A DNA stretch of 64,000 bases from assembly GCA_030533445.1 (NCBI GenBank), contig CM060064.1, positions 8,328,879 to 8,392,878 of the forward strand, read 5' to 3'. A program made the translations under genes and the position numbers. Under the pieces are notes generated by a model that was not told the origin of the DNA, searched no databases, and saw nothing but the letters and a program-made list of their open reading frames with translations. Positions 56,304-64,000 of this stretch are shown here, one piece after another; position 1 is the first letter of the stretch; the number at the start of each line of letters is the position of its first letter. This stretch comes from Cyprinodon diabolis. Taxonomy: Eukaryota > Chordata > Actinopteri > Cyprinodontiformes > Cyprinodontidae.

Positions 56304-57104
56304 ATCAAAAGTGTGCTGAACATTAAATGTAAAAAAAGAAAAAAAAAAAAAAGGAAAGGCAAGGTAACCATCTAATGTTTTCAAAAATAGGCAACCTGGT
56401 TCCACTTCTCTGGGACCAAATGGGCAACAAGCCCAGTTTTATTTTTCAAACATTACGGTGTGAGTGCATAATTGGATTTACTATTAGCATAATCGGACAA
56501 CGTGAATGTTGCCTAGAATATTCCCATGCGAGCTGCACTGCTCCTCTAAACCTTGCAGAAGATGGCGGGAGTACATCCAGCTTCCCCTAAGCTGCTCTTT
56601 GTCATTTAATATAACTAAACTGTTGTAGTGGGCTGCATTCAAGGGTGGAAAGGGAAAAACATTTTTTCTGAGAAGTGCATCAAAGAGCAATTTCATCACT
56701 TTTAGTCACTGCAGGTGTAGATAAATGTCTGGAAGACAAAAGATTTTAACTGTTGAAAAGAAACCTGCATAAAATGTCCCTTACTCCTAATTTACAGTAG
56801 TTAGCTTGTGATTTTTAGCCCTTAGTATCACAATAATAAAAGCCAGCAATGACCATAGAAGAAGATTGAGTGGCAGCAGTTTTGGATGTGATGAAGAATG
56901 GAAACTGTTTCTAAGAAAGGCAGCTTTAAGCTGATAGAAACACACACCTCTGCTGTGGCTTCAGTAAAATGTCTTGTTCTTGGAGAAGAAATGTGGCCGT
57001 TGTGTGCGTGTGGTGAACTTATCCGTTCTGTTTGTGCTTCATAAATACCAGCCTGATCCCACGCCTGCTCTGACAATCCCATACTACACAGACGCACACA
57101 CACA

Positions 57105-57360
57105 TCAGCACAGCATCCATATTAGATGCACCCCCTAGTTACTTCCTAATTAACACCTACTACTGCCATAATGAATCGTTTTCCCCCTTTCTGAAATCCC
57201 TTTGAAATTACGCAGGATTAAGGAAAATTGGAAGCTAAATTGGTGTGTGCATCTGTAATTTAATTGCATCTGAGGCTATTAATTAATAAGGTTCCTCCTT
57301 TAATAGTTAATGTATAATTGCTATTAATTAACCGCCAGTCCTGATAAAATGTGACCAAAA
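57105..57360. promoter_or_regulatory. Candidate enhancer, TAATTA-rich, unit 2
   Basis: Duplicate of 52185-52440. Confidence 0.35.
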
Positions 57361-59335
57361 TCAAACAAAAACAATTAGGTTTTTTTTTAGGTAAGTGTCT
57401 TTTAAAAGCCTCATTATTAGTACTAGAGGTAATATACAGTAGTTAGAATGATAAAGAAGGCACTGTAGATTTTAATTTGGATGAGGAGAGAGAGGAAAAA
57501 CACAGCTGACATCCATAAGGGAATTACCATACGGTAATTATGGGATAAGCTCATTGTAACATGATAAATAATGCTGAGAATCTGTCCCCTCCAGTTAGGT
57601 TGATTCCTCTCTATATTAGGGCGACTTTAATTCCACGTTTTGTGTTGCAGTGAGTCAAAATAGTTGCTTCACAGTCCATTATTAAGAGTGTGGAAACAGT
57701 CCACCACTGATGACAGAGTCCTTTTTGTTGTTGTTGCAAATATCAATTTTTGGCACAGTTTGCCTGCTTGAAAGAAGAGTTATTTGAAGCTTTTCTTATG
57801 AGAAATTTCCTCATAGAAAACAGTCATGCAAAGTCCTTTTGTTTGGGTCTTTTAATTGCAGTGCCAATCAGTATTTATACAATTAAGAGTATAAAACACA
57901 GTTACAGGCAAACGTTTACATACTTCACACCCCTTGGATATTTGCATTACAGCCAAATACATCTTTGGGTATTATTGAAACTTTATGGGACAACTTAAAG
58001 TAGGCTGAAAGAGGAAGGTGAAGGATGCAAGGTTTTACAAAGATAAAAGAAGTGGTACCATGCTGCTTCCATTTAAGATGGTGGCCTGAGCAGATCTCCT
58101 TGGGTTCAATTAGATGTTAAACAAAAAAAAACTGACTAGTCTGTTGTCATTAATAAAATGACTTCTAAAGTCAATTAGTTGCCCTTTATTTTAAGTAGAT
58201 GTAAGAAAAATGGCAAGAAAAAGAAGATCTGCATATTTCAAAGATTAGTCTTTGCAGACAGATATAATATAAATGATCACTGTTTTCTTTAGCTTCCTAT
58301 TGGTCTGTCATAATAATCCCAATAAATACTGAGGGTTGCAATATTACAAAAGGATGAATATTTGAAACCGCTTGGAAACTTATGACAGATACTGAGGAAG
58401 AGTCAAGTGAAAAAGGTATGAAAAGATTTGGTTAATGTTGACTGTTTTATTTGGTGTAAATCATTATATTTTGTGTTTTTTGCTTTAAATCTCTCACCAA
58501 GTGGTTCATAGTGAGATATAAATTGGGTGCCAGGTTGTGAGCCATAAACATGTAATAAAAAAATGGAACTTTAAACAAAACCAACAATTATATCTAATGC
58601 CTTATTACCACGAGTAGAAAACAACAGCATGACCTAAAATTTCTGCGCTGCATGAGAGAAAGAAAGATGCCATTTTTTGGAGTGCTTTTCCATCCTAAAG
58701 TGCTTTTTGGTCTCAGTTTCACTCCAGTCACACAGTCAACAATCAGTTTGCTTTGAATTAAACGTAACAAACAGCAAATATAACCATGTCTTGTTTTTTT
58801 TACAGTGGGATTTGCTGATGACTCTGCAACTCATAAAGAAAATCGTTTTTTTTTTATCTAATGAGACATGAGCTACAGGAAAGAAGGAAAGAACCTCAAC
58901 TAGAACAACCTAAAAACTCTTTTTTCTCTTGGTTCACCAAGGGAAGGAGCTGGAGTCCAGCTGCTGAACATTTACAGCATATTAGCTTCATGTCGGTCAC
59001 ACCTTTTGGTGGCAATGCATCTTCATTTACTTCCTCTCTGTGTTCACCTGCACGCTCAGCTCTCCTTTCCCCCAGACAGGCAGGGATATGCTGGGAGTCC
59101 ACAGGGACTTGTGGAATATTTCACTCCGCCAGTGAGGAACCCGGTGGGAATACGGGTTGAGACTGTGCGAGTGTGTATCTCATTAGTTCAGTTATGTAAT
59201 TTGGAGCACTGATAATCCCCTAACACAGCCAAGTTGCGCACCTCAGAAACAAGAGTCTGAGTCGTCAACATGCAGACAAGTACACCCTAAGCTGCTAATT
59301 GCTGGTTGTAGTAATGTGACTCGTAATATACTGTA

Positions 59336-60667
59336 AGCTGTATGTTGTAACATACTGTAACTGTAACATACATTGTGAGCTCTGAACTATGAACTCACAC
59401 TGTACGACGAAACAGCTATAGCTATAGCTGTGTGCAACGATTGAAAAAAATCGCACAGTGTATTCCCGGCTTAAGGTAATTATCTAAATTACATTCATGC
59501 ATGAACTTTAGCTTCTGCATAGAAAATGCTCTAAGTTTTACCCACTGACCTAATTAGTCTTCTCCTAAAAGTGTTTACATTTAGAAGAATAGTTCTAATT
59601 ATTACCAGAAAAAATCACAAGGCCTCATAAAAATATGCACCTTATTTTTTATAATTTTGCTAATAGTCTTAAATATTATAATTAATATGACTGGTAGTGA
59701 TGTAACAAATGCAGCCAGTGCACTTTTTTATTTTTTGTGTGTGTATCAAAAGTAGGGTGGCCAGATGTCCGGCTTTAGGGCGGACAGTCCGGATTTTCAT
59801 TGCACTGTCCGGCGTCCGGCGCCGCATCCAGCCGGACGTGTATTTGCCCTCCTTTACACCCAGATTCCACATACTCTGTCAGTGCTCCGCTCCGCTCAAG
59901 TACGTCGTGCGAAGTACTTGTCTGTCATGTAAATCAATGAGAGCTGTTCCACATCCTCCGCTACTCCTCCGCACGTCTCTGTCCACGTACGTCTTCTCCG
60001 TCTTTCACCGTCAAAATACGGAACTGAGCTCTTTTTGTCTCCGCTCCCGTCAGTCCAGATCAAGACCCGCAATTGCAATCGCACCAAACAGGATAAAGAA
60101 TGTAGTGAAGACCCGGTTTGTCAAATTAAATTATAGTAAAAACAGGTCGGTTACTAGAAATTAGAGCATAGTTCGTATATATTCCCAAAATTAAGAGCAA
60201 TTAATTAAATAACTGGATGCAGACTATTGGTGCTTCAACAGACCAAAAAATTCTTATTGCAGGAATGGATGAAGGAAGGAGCTGGAGTCCAGCTGCTGAA
60301 CATTTACAGCATATTAGCTTCATGTCGGTCACACCTTTTGGTGGCAATGCATCTTCATTTACTTCCTCTCTGTGTTCACCTGCACGCTCAGCTCTCCTTT
60401 CCCCCAGACAGGCAGGGATATGCTGGGAGTCCACAGGGACTTGTGGAATATTTCACTCCGCCAGTGAGGAACCCGGTGGGAATACGGGTTGAGACTGTGC
60501 GAGTGTGTATCTCATTAGTTCAGTTATGTAATTTGGAGCACTGATAATCCCCTAACACAGCCAAGTTGCGCACCTCAGAAACAAGAGTCTGAGTCGTCAA
60601 CATGCAGACAAGTACACCCTAAGCTGCTAATTGCTGGTTGTAGTAATGTGACTCGTAATATACTGTA
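59336..60667. repeat. Tandem unit 3, internally deleted (1,332 bp)
   Basis: Matches unit 1 from 49496 to 50434, then jumps at 60274 to sequence equal to 54022-54415. The missing part is 3,588 bp, with a single shared G at the joint. It ends at AGCT, followed by unique sequence (AAAGCTCTC). Confidence 0.95.
59753..60274. mobile_element. hAT element truncated by the unit-3 deletion
   Basis: Left 520 bases of the 1,471-bp element; the right part and right target copy are lost. Confidence 0.88.
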
Positions 60668-60942
60668 AGCTAAAGCTCTCTATAGTATTAGCATTGTACT
60701 TCATCATAAATATTGAATGACTCATTTTATTAGGTAGTTATCAGGTATTTTTGTAACATCAATATCAGTAGCACATCTGCTTATTTCTTATAAGAAAGAA
60801 ATTCCTTGCAGGATTACAATTTTTGTCAAATTTGCCTTAAATTCTGTTTTGTTAGAAGCTATTAGGTTCAGAAAATCTGTGATTTCTGTGTGTTTTTTTG
60901 TCCAAATTTCATGTGCAGTTAATGAACATGGATGTAATGCTT
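60668..60942. other. Unique sequence right of the array
   Basis: AT-rich, no feature seen. Confidence 0.5.
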
Positions 60943-61252
60943 TGGTAAATGGCCTGTACCTATATAGCCTATATTTTCAAGTCAGGAGAATTGACCAAAG
61001 TGCTTTAAATTGCCCATTAGCACTCATACACTGATGGTGACAAACTACACTGTAGCCACAGCTGCCCTGGGGCTCACTGACCGAAGCGAGGTTGCCGTAC
61101 ACTGGTGAACCCAGTCCCTCTGATAACCATCAGTAGTGCAGATGAAGTGTCTTGCCCAAAGCCACCAATGACCCTGACAGCCGGAGCCAGGGCTTGAACC
61201 AAGAACCCTCCAGTTGCAGGGCAAACTCCTTCATCCGGTGCCACTGTTGCTA
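60943..61252 (-). mobile_element. tRNA-derived SINE, minus orientation
   Basis: On the minus strand the head reads CACCGGATGAAGGAGTTTGC, and the B box GGTTCAAGCCC lies at 61190-61200 (plus-strand coordinates). The body has the fish phrases CAGCTGCCCTGGGGC and AGTGTCTTGCCCAA, ending at TGGTAAATGGCCTGTACC. Different from the GGAT-tailed SINE. No clear target duplication. Confidence 0.7.
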
Positions 61253-61859
61253 AATTGAGACCTTTGTCTCCTTGTGTTTCCAGTTTAAGTTCTCTGATCT
61301 GCCTACGATTGATGGATCCAGAGCAGCATTTTAATAAGAATTTAAGATGAATCTACTTTTTGGTACATACATACAAAAATAGAAAAATTGCAATATTAAT
61401 ACAAAGCTATTTCAATTGAGGAAGTGAAACAGCTGTTTTATTTGAGCTACATGGTGTTGGAACGTGAGGCCATTTTGGTTCTTTAGAACTGCATGTAGGG
61501 GGCTTTTAGCAGTGGGGATAGCTCACAGTAAGCCTGGGCCTCACAAACCTTTAAAAAATCATGAGGAGTATTCATGAAGATCAAGGAAAAACATCATCAA
61601 GGAAAAACTTTTAAAGAAATTGTTGAACTGCTGTTGATGGTGTTAAGAGCATTGTATGACACAAAAGTTATTTCTGCCACCAAGATGAAACCAGGTTCAA
61701 TAATCAATTCTGGTCATTCGCTCATATAGAGAAGAATTTGGTGGTTCTCCCTGAATAAAATGGTTTCCAGCTCTGATGGAACACACAAACACACACCTCC
61801 AAATTGTGCATAGGCTGGTTTGTTAATCAGATTATTTAAGCTGCAGTTACATCGATCAT
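61253..61859. other. Gene-free stretch
   Basis: No gene or repeat recognised. Confidence 0.5.
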
Positions 61860-62284
61860 TGTTAAGATTGGGTGGAGGTTTTTGAGGACCTAAATGCAGA
61901 GATCGGGAGGCAGAGGTGAGTCTTGTAGATTTAATGAGAACAATGAGGCAGAAATCCAAAATCCAACATACAAAACACTGAGGACCAAAGATAGGAAACT
62001 TCAGGGAAAACTCATGGGGGGAGCCAGAGATGAGGAAGCAACTTAACAACAAACCAGCACTGAGTAACTGCAGAGGTGGTGTATATATGGAGAGACTGAA
62101 CCAAGACAGGCTAATCAGCAGATTTGGAGCAGCACCAACTAGGAGGAAGCCAAGGGGAAAGGAAACAAGCACAAGGGGGCAACTGAGGGTAACTAAAGAA
62201 CTCAGCACTGGTAGAAATCAACTACAAAGACACAGAACACAAAGAAACTAAAAATATATCTAAGCAGAGGGAAGAGCCCTGACA
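61860..62284 (-). mobile_element. Solo LTR, minus orientation (425 bp)
   Basis: Plus-strand ends TGTTAAGATTGG and GAGCCCTGACA. Flanks ATCAT (61855-61859) and GTCAT (62285-62289) match at 4 of 5. On the minus strand a CCATATATACACC TATA-like box and an ATTAAA signal are in the expected order. Confidence 0.7.
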
Positions 62285-62401
62285 GTCATAGCGTTAAACA
62301 TGACACTTCCCTGAGCAATGGTGAGGAAGGGAGACAATGAGAAGAAGACACAGTAAAAGTCCCAGCAGCGGCTAAAAAAAATGTTTTAATAGAACAAAAC
62401 C

Positions 62402-63535
62402 TAAATGTTTTCCAGGCCAAGGACCCCCAAGCTGATGACGAGATGGAGTGGGGACCCTCGAATATATATATATATATATATAATATATATCAAACTGGTC
62501 CTTGTCATGATGGGTTTAAGGTTCTTAGCCCACATGCAGAACACAACGGAGGCTGGGTAAAAGTTTAACAGAGTTTATTGAAAGTTTCAACAACACTAGA
62601 TAATGTACTGGTTCTGGAACTGGTCCGGGCAGGTTCACTGAAGTCGGCAGAGATGATAGTTTGGTTAGTGGAGCAGGCAGATGAGTTATGAGTTCTTGAT
62701 TATTCAGATTCTACCTTGACTGAGTCCAGGCTTCTCTTTGAGAGAGAGAGAACTGTTGGGTCCAGAGACTGTTGGTTCAGCAGAGGATACGACCAGCTGC
62801 AGCGTCTAACTTCTGACTTTGAATGGCAGACCTTGATCTGAGTTTCAAGCTCTTCACCAAGAGCAGCGGGGGAATCCACATAGGAATCTTCAGGTTTGGT
62901 TCACCAGGGCAGATTGGCAGGTTAAGCTCACCCAGAGCTTCAGGCTAGAGACAGGTTTCCTGTGAGGCAAAACAGAGAAGAGTTAGAATCTGATCTCTCA
63001 ACAGAGACAACTAGATTCTTTCAGTTTCAGAGGCTCAGGTTGCTAACCAAACTAAGGTCAACACTGCGGCGTCAAAGGAAGGTCTGGCAGCTGGTTATAA
63101 AGGAGAGGTCTCCTGATGAGTAGATGCGTCTCAGGTGTGCTGGAAAGCTCCAGCTCCAGGAGACCCACAGCGCACTCTGCTGGAGGAAGGTGGTACAGCT
63201 CCAGATCCCAACAGTCTTATAGTTACTCTATTACAGATGGAGTAATGTAACCCCTTATGGGAATATTAAAGTATTTCTGATTCCGATTCCTCGTAGATGG
63301 GACAGGTGTTGTGAATGAAACGGTGACCAGCTTGAAAGAGCTCCCTGTGTGTCGCTGAATGTGTGCATTGATGACATTTTCTGCTTCTTTTTATCTGTTT
63401 ACTACAGTGTGTTGACTTCATGTTATATGTCATATTTAAAGACATTTCAATTAGTGGAAAAAAAACTTTCGTGACCCCCATGCAATACCTCCATGGCCCC
63501 TTTATGGGTCGCGGACCCCCTGTTGAAGACCTCCG
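62402..63535. mobile_element. hAT MITE (CAGGGGTCTTCAAC family), interrupted by a solo LTR
   Basis: The left part starts at TTTTCCAGGCCAAGGACCCCC, the first bases being lost. The right part ends CCCCCTGTTGAAGACCTCCG. It matches the copy at 39932-40396 throughout, except for the 711-bp LTR inserted at GTCCT. Confidence 0.82.
62503..63213 (-). mobile_element. Solo LTR, minus orientation (711 bp)
   Basis: Plus-strand ends TGTCATGATGGG and GATCCCAACA, that is TG...CA. Flanks GTCCT (62498-62502) and GTCTT (63214-63218) match at 4 of 5. The uninterrupted relative at 40037 reads ACTGGTCCTATAGTCACTC, confirming the insertion point. On the minus strand a TATAAC-type TATA region (near 63098) and AATAAACTC (near 62572) set orientation. 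Confidence 0.85.
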
Positions 63536-64000
63536 TAATAGAAGATCTAACATAAACTCATACATAGCATTTCAGATTCCTGACACGTACACCTGCTTGC
63601 GGAAGATGCTCCGTGCATTTTAACACCAGTAGTTTGCCTGATGACACCCATGCTGAATTTTTTCTCATTTTTTGTATTGTTTTAGATTTTGTTTTATTGT
63701 AGTTTTACCCATCTTGTATCTCATTGTATTTTAGCATTTTCTTTGTAAAGCACCTACTGAAGTTCTCTTGTCTGTGAAATGTGCTATATAAGGTGCTAAC
63801 CAGGTTAAAAACAACCACACAGGTTGGCTATATTGGCCGTCAAGAGCATCCTTTACAGAAAAATATCTTTGTCTTCATCCTGTCATGCTGCTTTAGAGAT
63901 GATAAAGTAACTCAGGAATAAGTGCAGAAACCTTTCATTCTAATAGAGACGCTCTGCATATTACGAAAAATTTTTTTGCAGAAATATTATACTTATAGCT
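63536..64000. other. Gene-free end of window with a LINE-tail fragment
   Basis: 63655-63800 is T-rich, then reads TTGTAAAGCACC and GTGAAATGTGCTATATAAGG, like a worn 3' end of an L2/CR1-type fish LINE. The rest is empty. Confidence 0.4.

Larger units (their letters stand above)
54416..59335. repeat. Tandem unit 2 (4,920 bp)
   Basis: Reads identical to unit 1 in every line compared, including homopolymers and microsatellite lengths. The joint between units 1 and 2 is at AGCT, four bases shared by both unit ends. Confidence 0.97.

Overview
The window looks like nuclear DNA from a teleost fish, most likely a percomorph. Evidence: Tc1-type DD34E transposons, a tRNA-headed SINE with a GGAT tail, fish-type LINE ends, gypsy-like LTRs, many short hAT and TTAA-type elements, and very long AT, AC, CAAT and GATA microsatellites. 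I found no host protein-coding gene that I can defend. The window reads as a repeat-rich intergenic or intronic region with several stretches that look like developmental enhancers. Only the two Tc1 transposases are intact coding regions. The species is not identifiable by reading alone.

Layout. 1-5.3 kb: an exon-like piece of a probable transposon, one SINE with its target duplication, then plain sequence. 5.3-6 kb: duplicated AT microsatellite plus an AC run. 6.8-8.1 kb and 11.8-13.1 kb: two Tc1 elements that read identical; the second sits inside a TTAA-flanked element. 13.5-14.7 kb: a complete non-autonomous LTR retrotransposon with target duplication. 15.8-18.4 kb: LINE-related ends and a piggyBac-like MITE. 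21.4 kb: a broken THAP domain. 22.7-23.3 kb: a solo LTR. 23.7-24.9 kb: more TTAA elements. 26.7-36.4 kb: hAT-like MITEs, a CACTG-ended MITE family, LINE fragments and an internally deleted LINE with a perfect 13-bp target duplication. 36.6-38.6 kb: an old diverged tandem array. 39.6-42 kb: a nest of two hAT MITEs and an ORF1-only L1. 43-44.3 kb: enhancer-like sequence with paired octamers. 45.3-49.6 kb: three TTAA elements and a SINE. 49.5-60.7 kb: a 4,920-bp unit in tandem, two full copies that read identical plus a third copy with a 3,588-bp internal deletion. 60.9-63.5 kb: a SINE, two solo LTRs and an interrupted hAT element.

The genes do not form a pathway. What works together here is transposition: the two Tc1 copies could in principle supply transposase acting on their shared 29-bp inverted ends, while nearly everything else is non-autonomous or broken. 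The most notable points are the Tc1 pair, the 4.92-kb array (recent duplication or assembly artefact), a conserved hairpin and acidic ORF in a TTAA-element family, two 'shortcut' retroelements (LINE ends joined; L1 with ORF1 only), and a compact LTR element with coding-phase repeats. All comparisons were made by eye, so identity statements should be confirmed by alignment.
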